Shown: piece by piece, positions 1 through 8,650 of the stretch
Layout of the letters: every line of letters begins with the position of its first letter
Position numbering within the stretch: the first letter of the stretch is position 1
Assembly: GCF_900172255.1 (NCBI RefSeq)
Contig: NZ_FWFU01000002.1
Location: 124,001-188,000 of the forward strand
Origin: Roseovarius halotolerans
GTDB lineage: Bacteria > Pseudomonadota > Alphaproteobacteria > Rhodobacterales > Rhodobacteraceae
Direction: 5' to 3'
Length of the DNA: 64,000 nucleotides
The notes under the pieces: model-generated
What the model was told of the DNA's origin: nothing
The model's input: the letters and a program-made list of their open reading frames with translations, nothing else
Databases searched by the model: none
Made by a program: the position numbers and the translations under genes

Positions 1-710
1 AAGAGGGGCCAGTGATCGACCCGGTGGCCCTCGGGCGCGGGCAGGATCGCCGCCGAGCGGCGCATCGGACTCAGGCCCACCGGCGCGACCCCGGCCATAT
101 GCGCCACCGCATCGGCCCAGGCCCCGGCGGCATTGATCAGCACCGGCGCGCTATGGGTCTCGCCGCCCGCCGTCACCTGCCAGGATGTATGGGCGCGCGT
201 GATGGCGTTGACCGGGGCGCCGGTCACCACCTCGCCGCCCCGCGCCTTCAAGAGGCGCGCATAGCCCTGCAACATGCGGTCCACGTCGATATCCTGCGCA
301 TCGCGCTCCAGCATCGCGGAGGCGATCGGACCAGGGCGCAGGATCGGCACCAGTTCGACGGCCTGCGCCGCGTCCAGCCGCTCGATCCCTGTCGCGCCCT
401 CGCAATAGGCGTCGAGCACCGGCAGCTCTTCTTCGGTGGCGATCATCAGCTCGCCGCGCGGCGACAGGAGCGAGCGGTCCGAGATGCCTTCGGGGGATTC
501 GAACACCGGCGCGGCGGCGGCGTTGAGCGCGCGCAGCGTGGCATTGCCGTAATTGCGGATGAAGATCGCCGCCGAGCGCCCGGTCGAATGATAGCCGAGC
601 TGCGCCTCGCCCTCGATCAGCGTGACATTGGCATGGGCGGCCAGTTCCGCCGCCGCGCTGACCCCGGCGATGCCGCCGCCGATGACGATGATATCGGGAT
701 GCAGGCTCAT
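1..710 (-). CDS. FAD-dependent amino acid oxidoreductase (D-arginine dehydrogenase-like), 3' part cut by window edge
   Basis: DAO-family flavoprotein whose first 236 or so codons are present; the C-terminal part lies beyond position 1. The N-terminus carries a Rossmann FAD-binding GGGIAG motif at about residues 11-16, then YHSTGRSAA near residue 45, and NAAGAW further on. These blocks resemble Pseudomonas D-arginine dehydrogenase (DauA), but the His that follows STGRSAA in that enzyme is Ile here, so the substrate is probably different. The expected reaction is oxidation of an amine or amino acid to an imine. The start ATG overlaps the stop of the upstream deacetylase gene (ATGA), so this is the last visible gene of the leftward polyamine-type operon. 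Confidence 0.85.
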   Translation of the reverse strand, partial: MSLHPDIIVIGGGIAGVSAAAELAAHANVTLIEGEAQLGYHSTGRSAAIFIRNYGNATLRALNAAAAPVFESPEGISDRSLLSPRGELMIATEEELPVLDAYCEGATGIERLDAAQAVELVPILRPGPIASAMLERDAQDIDVDRMLQGYARLLKARGGEVVTGAPVNAITRAHTSWQVTAGGETHSAPVLINAAGAWADAVAHMAGVAPVGLSPMRRSAAILPAPEGHRVDHWPL

Positions 711-1729
711 GCGCCCTCGAAACCGGTCAGGACCGATGTCAGGTTCTCGCCCAGTTCGTCGCACAGATACCCGCCCTCCTGCACGAACAGCACCGGCAGG
801 CCCAGCCCGGCGATGGCCGCGCCGATCCGGCCGAAACCCGGGGTGGTGACGGCGAAACCCTGGAACGGATCGCCCTCATAGGCATCAAGGCCAAGAGCCA
901 CCACCACGACATCCGCGCCGAACGCCTCGATCCGCGCGAGCCCGGTATCGAGCGCCTTGAGGAAGGCGTCGTCATCGGTGCCGCGCGCCAGCGGCAGGTT
1001 GAGGTTGTAGCCAAGGCCCCGCCCCGCGCCGCGCTCGTCGGCATGGCCCCAGAAGAACGGGTAGAAGCGCACCGGGTCGGCATGGAGCGACACCGTCAGC
1101 ACATCGTCGCGATCATAGAAGATGCCCTGCGTGCCATTGCCGTGATGCACATCCACATCAAGGATCGCCGGGCGCAGCCCACGCATCCGCAGCCGCTCGG
1201 CGGCGATCCCGGAATTGTTGAGAAAGCAGAAGCCCCCGGCCAGATCGCCGAAGGCGTGATGCCCCGGCGGACGTGACAGCGCATAGGCGGCGCGCTCGCC
1301 CGCCGCCAGCAGGTCGGCGCCCGTCACCGCCACCTGCGCCGACCAATAGGCCGCCTCCCATGTGCCCTCGCCGATGGGACAGGCGGTATCGGCCTGGTGA
1401 TACCCCGCCTGCCCCACCGCCGAGCGCGGATAGCTGTCGCTGCGATTGGCGGGGTGGATGTTGGGGATCACCTCTTCGCCGGCATCCGGGATGCGCCGCC
1501 AGCGGGTATAGATGTTTTGCAGGAAGGTCAGGTATTCGGGCGAATGCAGCGCCGCGATCGGCCCCATCCCGGCATCGCCCGGCCCCTGCATGGTGCAGCC
1601 CGCCTCGCGCGCGCCGCTCAGCAGCTTTTCGATACGCGCGGGTTGCTCGGGGCTTGGCAGCAGCTTGCCATTGGCCATGAAATGCTTGGGGTCATGGCGC
1701 CATTGCCGGTCGTCGAATACCGCTTTCAT
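707..1729 (-). CDS. Histone deacetylase family protein, acetylpolyamine amidohydrolase-like
   Basis: A 340-residue zinc-dependent deacetylase of the arginase/deacetylase fold. Visible active-site blocks are RPPGHHA (paired His), DVDVHHGNGTQ (Asp and His zinc ligands) and GLDAYEGDP (second Asp ligand), all in the expected order. Length and sequence fit bacterial acetylpolyamine amidohydrolases, which remove acetyl groups from N-acetyl putrescine, cadaverine or spermidine. It overlaps the GNAT gene upstream and the flavoprotein gene downstream by 4 bases each, so the three are probably translationally coupled. In this operon it most likely deacetylates an imported or internally acetylated amine; the exact substrate cannot be read from sequence. 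Confidence 0.88.
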   Translation of the reverse strand: MKAVFDDRQWRHDPKHFMANGKLLPSPEQPARIEKLLSGAREAGCTMQGPGDAGMGPIAALHSPEYLTFLQNIYTRWRRIPDAGEEVIPNIHPANRSDSYPRSAVGQAGYHQADTACPIGEGTWEAAYWSAQVAVTGADLLAAGERAAYALSRPPGHHAFGDLAGGFCFLNNSGIAAERLRMRGLRPAILDVDVHHGNGTQGIFYDRDDVLTVSLHADPVRFYPFFWGHADERGAGRGLGYNLNLPLARGTDDDAFLKALDTGLARIEAFGADVVVVALGLDAYEGDPFQGFAVTTPGFGRIGAAIAGLGLPVLFVQEGGYLCDELGENLTSVLTGFEGA

Positions 1730-2220
1730 CCTGCGTTCCTCATCAGTTCCGCAAATCCCTCGGCCCCGAGCTTCATCACCGTCGCATCGGTCTGCGGCTC
1801 AAAGCCGAGCCTGTCATAGAACCGCCGCGAGGCGGTCGAATGGTCGTAGACCGCAAGCGTCAGCCACCGCGCGCGCCACAGCCGCCCGGCGCGCACACCC
1901 ACCGCGCCCAGCAGACGCCGCCCCAGCCCGAGACCGCGCGCCGCATCCGCCACCCACAGGTCCGATACATACACGCCAGCCGCACCGCGCACAGTCGAAA
2001 ACACCGGGCTGAACAGCGCCGCACCGCGCAACGCGCCATCCTCGAGCGCCAGCATCCCGTGCGCCGCCGGATGCGCGCCGCCCAGCGCGCGCGCCAGCGC
2101 CGCGCGCCCGGCCACATGGGAATCGCCCAGATCGCCGCTCAGGCGGCGCAGCGCCTGATCCAGCAGATCAAGGTCGCGCTCGGTCGTCGCAGGGCAAAGG
2201 ACAATGTCTTTCATGGTCAA
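1726..2220 (-). CDS. GNAT family N-acetyltransferase
   Basis: A 164-residue single-domain GNAT protein. The acetyl-CoA pyrophosphate-binding loop appears as RGLGLGRRLL in the middle of the protein, followed by the usual C-terminal strand region with FYDRLGF. It overlaps its neighbours on both sides by 4 bases (the beta-keto acid cleavage gene upstream, the deacetylase downstream). Finding an acetyltransferase beside a deacetylase suggests that the same amine is alternately acetylated and deacetylated, or that the acetylase protects an intermediate. The acceptor is unknown. Confidence 0.8.
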   Translation of the reverse strand: MTMKDIVLCPATTERDLDLLDQALRRLSGDLGDSHVAGRAALARALGGAHPAAHGMLALEDGALRGAALFSPVFSTVRGAAGVYVSDLWVADAARGLGLGRRLLGAVGVRAGRLWRARWLTLAVYDHSTASRRFYDRLGFEPQTDATVMKLGAEGFAELMRNAG

Positions 2221-3143
2221 ATCGCAGTTCTGTCCGCGCCTTTCAGCCCCAGCATATCGCGCGCCTTCGCGGGTGATGCAACCGTCCGGCCCAGCGCCTC
2301 GACGATGCCGCGGATCTTCACCACCTGTTCGGCATTGCTGCGCGCCAGCTGGCCGCGCGCGATTGTCAGGCTGTCTTCCAGACCGACGCGCACATGACCG
2401 CCCATCGCCGCCGCCATCGTTATCAGCGGCATCTGGTGACGCCCCGCCGCCAGCACCGAGAACATGTAATCCTTGCCGAAAAGCTTGTCGGCGATGCGGA
2501 TCATATGGGTCAGGTTCTCGGGGTCGGCACCCATGCCCCCCAGCACGCCAAACACGAACTGGATGAACAGCGGCGCGCGCACCAGCCCGCGATCGACGAA
2601 ATGCTTCAGCATGTAGAGATGCGACAAGTCATAGCACTCGAACTCGAACCGCGCACCGCGCTCCTGCCCCAGCTCGCTCAGAATGCGCGCGATGTCGCGC
2701 GGCGTGTTCTTGAACACGAGGTCGTCAGAGTCCTCAAGGAACGGCTTCTCCCAGTCGTGTTTCCATTCGGTAATCCGCTCCGCCGCCGGGTATAGGGCGA
2801 AATTCATCGACCCCATGTTGAGCGAGGCCATCTCGGGCTCGGCCCGCAAGGGCGCAGCCAGACGCTGATCGAGGCTCATGATCGCGCTGCCCCCGGTCGA
2901 CAGGTTCAAGACCGCATCACAGCGTTGGTGGATCCGCGGCAGGAAGGCCATGAAATGATCCACCTCCGCCGAAGGCCGCCCGGTGTCCGGGTCGCGCGCA
3001 TGCAGATGCAGGATCGACGCGCCCGCCTCGGCGGCACCGACGGCCTGTTCGGTGATCTCTTCGGCGCTCACCGGCAGGTGCGGCGACATCGAGGGCGTGT
3101 GAATCGAACCCGTGACCGCACAGGTGATGATGATGTCCGACAT
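2217..3143 (-). CDS. Beta-keto acid cleavage enzyme (BKACE, DUF849; 3-keto-5-aminohexanoate cleavage type)
   Basis: A 308-residue TIM-barrel enzyme of the Kce/BKACE family, which condenses a beta-keto acid with acetyl-CoA and splits it into acetoacetate and a new acyl-CoA. The family signature is clear: AVTGSIHTPSMSPHLP at residues 9-24, the zinc-binding HLHARDPDTGRP near residue 47, and VGLED near the C-terminus. It is encoded between the aminotransferase (19-base gap) and the GNAT gene (4-base overlap). In context, the aminotransferase could make the beta-keto acid from a beta-amino acid and this enzyme would then split it. Family members use many substrates, including dehydrocarnitine, so the true one is open. 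Confidence 0.87.
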   Translation of the reverse strand: MSDIIITCAVTGSIHTPSMSPHLPVSAEEITEQAVGAAEAGASILHLHARDPDTGRPSAEVDHFMAFLPRIHQRCDAVLNLSTGGSAIMSLDQRLAAPLRAEPEMASLNMGSMNFALYPAAERITEWKHDWEKPFLEDSDDLVFKNTPRDIARILSELGQERGARFEFECYDLSHLYMLKHFVDRGLVRAPLFIQFVFGVLGGMGADPENLTHMIRIADKLFGKDYMFSVLAAGRHQMPLITMAAAMGGHVRVGLEDSLTIARGQLARSNAEQVVKIRGIVEALGRTVASPAKARDMLGLKGADRTAI

Positions 3144-3161
3144 GGTCTATCCTGTCCTGCC

Positions 3162-4514
3162 TTAGGCGATCCGGTCCAGCTCGGGGCGGATCTCGTCGGT
3201 GAATTGCGCCAGCGACACATCCAGCATTTCGGTGATCTCGTCGAGATGCGTTTCGGTGACGATCATCGGCGGGGCGACGATGATATGGTCGCCCTCCACC
3301 CCGTCGCGGGTGCGGCGGGAGTAGACGATCAGCCCGTTGTCATAGGCAATGTTCACGAAACGGTCGAAGGCCTTCAGATGCTTGGGCAACGGCGCCTTGC
3401 TGCCGCGGTCGGCCATGAATTCGAACGCCGTCAACAGGCCCTTGCCGCGCACGTCGCCGATGATGCCATAGCGCTGCATCAACCCTTCCAGACGCTCGAT
3501 CAGCCTATCGCCCATGATCGCGGCGTTGCGGGTCAGGCCCTGTCGCTCGATCTCGTCGATCACGGCGACACCGGCTGCGCAGGCCAGCGGGTTTCCGGCA
3601 TAGGTATAGCCATGCAGGAAACCGCCATCATCCAGCACGGTCTCGACCAGCCGCTCATGCACCACCATCGCGCCCAGCGGCACGTAACCGGCGGCAAAGC
3701 CCTTGGACATGACGATGATATCGGGGCTGAGATTCCAGTGATCCGCCGCAAGAAACGCGCCGGTGCGCCCCGCGCCGGTCATGACCTCGTCGAGAATGAA
3801 CAGGATGCCGTATTTGCGGCAGATCTCCTGCACCCGCTCCATGTATCCGCGCGGCGGCGGCAACGCCCCGGTCGATGCCCCGCCCACCGGCTCGACGATG
3901 AAGCCCAGCACGGTCTCGGGGCCTTCCTCGATGATCTTGGCCTCCAGCATATCGGCGTAATGATGCCCGGTCGCCTCGTCGTCGGGATCAAGCCCGTCAA
4001 GATAGGCGCGCGGCGCGGGCACCTTGGGCATGGCCTGCATCATCGGCGCGAAGGGCTGCGTGAGCGGCTCATAGGACGTGATCGCCAGCGCCCCCAGCGT
4101 GCAACCGTGATAGCTGGGCGCGCGGCTGATGATCTTCCAGCGGCTGCCCTCGCCCCTTGCCAGCGCGTATTGCCGCGCCATCTTCATCGCGCTTTCCACC
4201 GCCTCGGACCCGCCCGAGACAAAGAACACCCGATTCAGCCCCTCGGGGCACAGCGCGGCGGTCTTGGCGGCCAGTTCCTCGGATGCCTCGGTCTCGAAAT
4301 GCAGGCGATAGCCGAATGTGGATTTCTCCATCTGGCGGCGCATCGCCTCCAGCACGTTCTCGTTGGAATGGCCGATATTGCACACCATCGCCCCGCTCGA
4401 GCCGTCGAGGTAACGCTTGCCGTCCACATCCCACATGTAGACGCCGCGCGCCTGGTCCAGCACCGGACGGCGCTGACGCCCCTGATAGAACAGATGGCTT
4501 GGTCTTTGATTCAT
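3162..4514 (-). CDS. Class III (omega/beta-type) PLP-dependent aminotransferase
   Basis: A 450-residue class III aminotransferase. The PLP-binding Lys lies in VMSKGFAAGY, with the preceding FILDEVMTGAGRTG Asp block that contacts the pyridine nitrogen, and the N-terminal DVDGKRYLDGSSG motif. I chose the ATG at 4514 (MNQRPSH) over an upstream in-frame ATG at 4583, because the longer version would run into the preceding ABC ATPase gene. The family moves amino groups from omega- or beta-amino acids and diamines to pyruvate or 2-oxoglutarate. The gene lies directly downstream of the ABC importer ATPase, so an imported amine is the likely substrate. Confidence 0.88.
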   Translation of the reverse strand: MNQRPSHLFYQGRQRRPVLDQARGVYMWDVDGKRYLDGSSGAMVCNIGHSNENVLEAMRRQMEKSTFGYRLHFETEASEELAAKTAALCPEGLNRVFFVSGGSEAVESAMKMARQYALARGEGSRWKIISRAPSYHGCTLGALAITSYEPLTQPFAPMMQAMPKVPAPRAYLDGLDPDDEATGHHYADMLEAKIIEEGPETVLGFIVEPVGGASTGALPPPRGYMERVQEICRKYGILFILDEVMTGAGRTGAFLAADHWNLSPDIIVMSKGFAAGYVPLGAMVVHERLVETVLDDGGFLHGYTYAGNPLACAAGVAVIDEIERQGLTRNAAIMGDRLIERLEGLMQRYGIIGDVRGKGLLTAFEFMADRGSKAPLPKHLKAFDRFVNIAYDNGLIVYSRRTRDGVEGDHIIVAPPMIVTETHLDEITEMLDVSLAQFTDEIRPELDRIA

Positions 4515-4518
4515 CTTC

Positions 4519-5592
4519 TTACCCCGGCAAGGCGGCGCAATCCTGCGGCCGCAAAAGGAGATTGACCTCGGTGCCCTCGGCAAAGGGGTGGCCGTCGATC
4601 ATGTTGATCGCCTGAAGCTGCGTGTCGCCTGCGCGCACGAAATAGCGCACAGCCTGGCCCTGGTAATCCACGGTTTCCACGTATGCCGGGACACTCACGA
4701 CCCCATCGGGGGCGGGGGATTGCGACAGTTGAAGCTTCTCGGCGCGCACCACCAGCTTGGCGGGGCCAGGCCCCTTGATGAGCGGCGCCTTTTCGGCCGG
4801 AATCGCCAGCTTGCCGAAGATCGGCGCCTCGATGGCGACCTTGTCGGCGCCGATGTCGGTGCATTTGCCTTCGAGGATGTTGGAGGCGCCAAGGAAATTG
4901 GCGACAAATTCGCTGGACGGGGTGTTGTAGACCTCCTCGGGCGCGCCGACCTGTTCCACCCGGCCCGCCGACATCACCACGATCTGATCCGACATGGCCA
5001 GCGCCTCGGACTGGTCATGGGTCACGAAAACCGTGGTCACGCCGATCCGCTCCTGGATGCGCTTGAGTTCGACGCGCATGTCCTCGCGCAGGTTCGCGTC
5101 AAGCGCCGACAGCGGCTCGTCAAGCAGCAGCACGTCAGGTTCGATGACGATGGCGCGCGCCAGCGCGATGCGCTGTTGCTGCCCGCCCGACAGCGCCTTG
5201 GGATAACGGTCGCCCACGTCGGGCAGCTGCACCAGTTCCAGCGCCTCCTGCACGCGGCGGGGAATGTCGCTCGACGGCACGTCGCGGTATTTCAGCCCGA
5301 AGGCCACGTTCTCGGCCACGGTCTTGTGCGGAAACAGCGCGTAGTTCTGGAACACCAGCCCCAGGTTGCGCTTGTGGATCGGCACGTCGTTGACGCGCTT
5401 GCCCCCGATCAGGATCTCTCCCTCGGTCGGGTCCAGCAGCCCCGCGATCATCCGCAGGTTGGTGGTCTTGCCGCAACCCGACGGCCCCAGCAGCGTGACG
5501 AAAGCGCCCTCGGCGATCTCCAGAGAAGACCGGTGCACGGCGGTGAAATTGCCGAAACGCTTGACGATGTTGTTCAGGGTGACGGCGCTCAT
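4519..5592 (-). CDS. Polyamine-type ABC transporter ATP-binding protein (PotA-like)
   Basis: A 357-residue ATPase of the spermidine/putrescine/iron (PotA/FbpC) class. Walker A is GPSGCGKTT, the signature loop is LSGGQQQRIALARA, and Walker B is VLLLDEPLSALD, followed by the switch His in VFVTHDQSEA. A C-terminal extension of about 110 residues fits the TOBE domain of this class. It belongs with the solute-binding protein and the two permeases upstream to make one complete importer. The 4-base gap to the aminotransferase start suggests coupled translation of uptake and catabolism. Confidence 0.92.
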   Translation of the reverse strand: MSAVTLNNIVKRFGNFTAVHRSSLEIAEGAFVTLLGPSGCGKTTNLRMIAGLLDPTEGEILIGGKRVNDVPIHKRNLGLVFQNYALFPHKTVAENVAFGLKYRDVPSSDIPRRVQEALELVQLPDVGDRYPKALSGGQQQRIALARAIVIEPDVLLLDEPLSALDANLREDMRVELKRIQERIGVTTVFVTHDQSEALAMSDQIVVMSAGRVEQVGAPEEVYNTPSSEFVANFLGASNILEGKCTDIGADKVAIEAPIFGKLAIPAEKAPLIKGPGPAKLVVRAEKLQLSQSPAPDGVVSVPAYVETVDYQGQAVRYFVRAGDTQLQAINMIDGHPFAEGTEVNLLLRPQDCAALPG

Positions 5593-5677
5593 CCAGGGCC
5601 TCCTGCGGCAGGAAATTCAGGTGTCGTCGGGCGATCCCGGCACCACATGGGCCGGAACCGCCGCCGTTTCGCTCGGC

Positions 5678-6832
5678 TCAGTAGCCCTTCTGGACGCGCC
5701 CGAAGGTCTTGGACCATTCCTGCTCGTTGCCGTTCCAGTAGGCCGGATCGGCAAAGGTCAGCCCGTCCAGCTTGCCGGTCGGATCGAAGGCGGGCAGGGT
5801 CGGGATCTTGTCGCCCAGATCCACCTTCTGCGGGTCAAGCGCCGGCGGATAGTTCTGCCCCTCGGCCACCGCGATCGAGGTCTCGGGCGCCAGCATGAAG
5901 TTCAGCAGCTCCTCGCAGGCCTCCATGGGGCTGCCCTTGATCACGAACAGGCATTCCTGCCAGCCCATGCCGTTGGGCGGGTCGATGTAACCCATATCGT
6001 GGCCCTGCTCCTGAAGCGCATAGATGCGGCCCGACCAGCCCTCGGTCACATAGATCTCTTCCTCGGCCAGCAGGCTCATCAGCTCGGCACCCGAGCCCCA
6101 GTATTTGAGGCTGAGGTCGCGATGCTTGCGCACGGCATCCCAAGCGGCTTCGATATCCTCGATGTTGTTGGGGTCCTGCCCGGTCTGCAACGCCGCATAC
6201 CAGAGCCGCGTGCGCCAGTCGCTCCAGCCCGCGATCTTGCCCTTGTAGGCCTCGTCGATCAGCAGCATCGCGCCCTTTTCCTTGGCCTCCTCGTCCGAGA
6301 TATGCTTGCGGTTATAGGCGATACCGGTGGTGCCGTAGTCATAGGGCACACAGGACAGCTTGCCATCGCTCACCTTGCGGAACACGTCGACCAGCTTGGG
6401 GATGACGAATTCGAGGTTCGGGATGTTGTCCTCGTTCAGCTCGGCGCTCAGGCCCAGGTTGTGATAACGCGCGTAATCGAACACGCCCGACAGGTGGGCG
6501 ATGTTGTATTCGCCCTCCTGGCTGGCCTTGACGCGGCTCAGATACTCGTCGCCGCCCCCGAAGGTGCCGTCCACCACCTCGATCCCGGTCTTGGCGGTAT
6601 AGGGATCAAAGGCATGTTCGCGGAACGCCTCGGACACGACGCCGCCCCAGCCGTCGAACCGCACCTGGCTCACGGTCTGGGCATTGGCATAGCGTGCAAA
6701 GGGCGTGGTGACGCCATAAGCCAAACCGGCCGCGCCGATCAGGCCAAGGAAGGAGCGGCGGTCGAGATCGCCGTTCATGTAACGCTCGCGCAACCGCTCG
6801 TAGCGTGTGGTGTTGTCCATCTTCTTGGTCAT
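5678..6832 (-). CDS. ABC transporter substrate-binding protein, PotD/PotF-like, with Tat-type signal
   Basis: A 384-residue periplasmic binding protein. The N-terminus has a twin-arginine-like signal (DRRSFLGLIGAAG at residues 25-37) ending in an Ala-rich cleavage region near YANAQT. The mature part resembles the spermidine/putrescine-binding group, with blocks such as VPYDYGTTGIAYNRK and a C-terminal LNFMLAPE region. The start at 6832 is supported by a good AAGGAG about 8 bases upstream. It is encoded in order permease, permease, binding protein, ATPase in the leftward operon. The ligand is probably a polyamine or cationic amino compound; no ligand-binding residues could be assigned with certainty. 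Confidence 0.9.
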   Translation of the reverse strand: MTKKMDNTTRYERLRERYMNGDLDRRSFLGLIGAAGLAYGVTTPFARYANAQTVSQVRFDGWGGVVSEAFREHAFDPYTAKTGIEVVDGTFGGGDEYLSRVKASQEGEYNIAHLSGVFDYARYHNLGLSAELNEDNIPNLEFVIPKLVDVFRKVSDGKLSCVPYDYGTTGIAYNRKHISDEEAKEKGAMLLIDEAYKGKIAGWSDWRTRLWYAALQTGQDPNNIEDIEAAWDAVRKHRDLSLKYWGSGAELMSLLAEEEIYVTEGWSGRIYALQEQGHDMGYIDPPNGMGWQECLFVIKGSPMEACEELLNFMLAPETSIAVAEGQNYPPALDPQKVDLGDKIPTLPAFDPTGKLDGLTFADPAYWNGNEQEWSKTFGRVQKGY

Positions 6833-6878
6833 CGATCACTCCTTGTTGAGATGGGTTTTTATTATGTCGCGACCGGCT

Positions 6879-7682
6879 CTAGCCGCCGCTCTTGGTTGAC
6901 AGTTTGCGCGCCAGCGCCAGCCCCAGCAGGGGCAGGCCGACGGTCATCAGGATCATCACCGTGCCCAGCGCGTTGATCTCGGGGCTGATCGAATTGCGCA
7001 GCATCGCGAAAATCTGCGTCGGCACGGTCTCGACGCCGCCCGGCTTCCAGAACAGCGTGCCGGTGATGTCGTCGAAACTGATCGTAAAGGCGAACAGCGC
7101 CCCCGCCAGAACTGCCGGCAGCATCAGGGGCAGCGTCACCTGGAAAAACGTCTGGCGCGGGCTGGCGCCAAGGCTCATCGCGGCCTCTTCGACATCGCGC
7201 TTGATCGAAACCAGCCGCGCCTGCACCACCAGGATCACGAAAGGCAGGGTAAAGATGACATGCCCCAGCAGCAGCAGGGTAAAGCTCTTGTTGATCTGAA
7301 GGAAGTTCAGGAACAAGAGCAGCGCCACCGCCAGCACCACCTCGGGCACCAGGATCGGCGCGATCAGCAACGTCGAGATCATGTTCGCCCCCGGCACCCG
7401 GTAACGGACCAGAGCAAGGCTCGCCAGAACCCCCAGCGTGGTCGATATGGTCGCTGTCAGCAGGCCCAGGACAACCGATGTGCGGAACGCCCGCAGGATC
7501 GCGTCATTCTGCGCCAGTTCCACGAACCAGCGAAACGAAAACCCGGTCATCGGGAAGCTGCCGAACTGGCTGGCGTTGAAGCTCAGAAGAACCACGACCG
7601 CCACCGGCAGGAACATGAAGATATAGACGAGCACCGTCCAGGCGCGCACCAGGTTCCAGCCGATCGAAGCCCCCTCACGCAT
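6879..7682 (-). CDS. ABC transporter permease (PotC-like)
   Basis: A 267-residue inner-membrane permease with about six hydrophobic segments and the cytoplasmic coupling loop EEAAMSLGASPRQTFFQVTLP, the EAA motif that docks on the ATPase. It is the second of two permeases and starts at ATG 7682, where the A of ATG is also the last base of the upstream permease stop codon (TGATG). It would pair with the 7682-8548 permease to form the channel of the polyamine-type importer. Confidence 0.9.
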   Translation of the reverse strand: MREGASIGWNLVRAWTVLVYIFMFLPVAVVVLLSFNASQFGSFPMTGFSFRWFVELAQNDAILRAFRTSVVLGLLTATISTTLGVLASLALVRYRVPGANMISTLLIAPILVPEVVLAVALLLFLNFLQINKSFTLLLLGHVIFTLPFVILVVQARLVSIKRDVEEAAMSLGASPRQTFFQVTLPLMLPAVLAGALFAFTISFDDITGTLFWKPGGVETVPTQIFAMLRNSISPEINALGTVMILMTVGLPLLGLALARKLSTKSGG

Positions 7683-8548
7683 CAGCCCAGCCCCTTCATC
7701 AGTTGCGCCATGCCCAGATAGCGGTTGTAGATCAGCACCAGTGCGCCCAGCACCGCCAGCAGCATCAGGCTCAGCGCCGACCCCAGCGGCCAGTTGAGCT
7801 GCGTGATGATCGCCTCGAAGACAAGATTCGCGAACATCGCATCGCTCGGCCCGCCCAGGACCAGCGGCGTGATATAGGTGCCTGCGCCCAGCACGAAACA
7901 TAGCAGCCCGCCCGCCGCCAGGCCCGGAAGCGACAACGGCAGCGTCACCTGCAGGAACGCCTGCCAGCGCGTCGCGCCCAGGGAATTGGCGGCATCCTCG
8001 AGATTGGTGTCGATCCCGTCGAGACTGACAAAGACGTTCAGCACCATGAAGGGCAGCAGGAAGTGCACGAGCCCCAGGATCACGGTGGTTTCATTGTAAA
8101 GCATCTGGATCGGATCATCGATCAGGCCCAGCCAGATCAGCGCCGAATTCAGCGCGCCCGACACGCCCAGGATGTTGATCCAGCTCATCGTGCGGATGAT
8201 GTAGCTGATCCAGAACGGCAGCATCAGCAACAGCAGCAGGATCACCTTGTTGCCCTTGGCGCGGGCGATGAAATACGCCGCCGGATAGCCCATCACGGCG
8301 CAGACGAAGGTGGTGATCGCCGCGATCTTGAGCGTGTTGAGCAGGATGTCGCGATAGAACGCGTCGCTCAACGCCTCCTGCCAGTTGTCGAGGAAAAAGC
8401 CCACCTCGTCGGCGCCCGTCGCCGTGCGCAGCCAGAATGAATAGATCACGATGAAAATCAGCGGCACGAACAGCAGCAGCGCCACCGCCGTCAGGGCCGG
8501 TGACAACAAGATCCAAGGTTGCCGCGCCTCTCGGGCTTCGACCGACAT
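7682..8548 (-). CDS. ABC transporter permease (PotB-like)
   Basis: A 288-residue permease, first gene of the leftward operon. It has an N-terminal membrane segment (TAVALLLFVPLIFIVIYSF) and the EAA coupling loop EDAANSLGATRWQAF about 90 residues from the end. PotB-type proteins of spermidine/putrescine importers have this size and layout. Its start at 8548 faces the divergent LysR gene across 102 bases, which hold the probable operator at 8618-8632. Confidence 0.9.
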   Translation of the reverse strand: MSVEAREARQPWILLSPALTAVALLLFVPLIFIVIYSFWLRTATGADEVGFFLDNWQEALSDAFYRDILLNTLKIAAITTFVCAVMGYPAAYFIARAKGNKVILLLLLMLPFWISYIIRTMSWINILGVSGALNSALIWLGLIDDPIQMLYNETTVILGLVHFLLPFMVLNVFVSLDGIDTNLEDAANSLGATRWQAFLQVTLPLSLPGLAAGGLLCFVLGAGTYITPLVLGGPSDAMFANLVFEAIITQLNWPLGSALSLMLLAVLGALVLIYNRYLGMAQLMKGLG

Positions 8549-8617
8549 ATGCTTCCCTTCCTGTCGCGCGCCCGTTTTTGGCCGGGCTTGCTTTCACGAT
8601 GCAAAGGGGGCAATCAT

Positions 8618-8632
8618 TTATCAAATAGATAA
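8618..8632. promoter_or_regulatory. Probable LysR operator: TTATC-N5-GATAA inverted repeat with T-N11-A core
   Basis: A perfect 5-base inverted repeat (TTATC, spacer AAATA, GATAA) in an AT-rich stretch between the importer operon and the lysR gene. It contains TATC-N5-GATA, which fits the T-N11-A form of LysR-type binding sites. It ends 18 bases before the lysR ATG at 8651 and is 70 bases from the permease start, so one site could control both directions. Confidence 0.5.
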
Positions 8633-8650
8633 TTGGAATTTTCACTATAG

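Noticed and set aside
2925..4565. Long plus-strand open frame opposite the aminotransferase gene
   Set aside because: Same His/Arg/Asp-rich reverse-strand composition; the minus-strand aminotransferase has all catalytic motifs.
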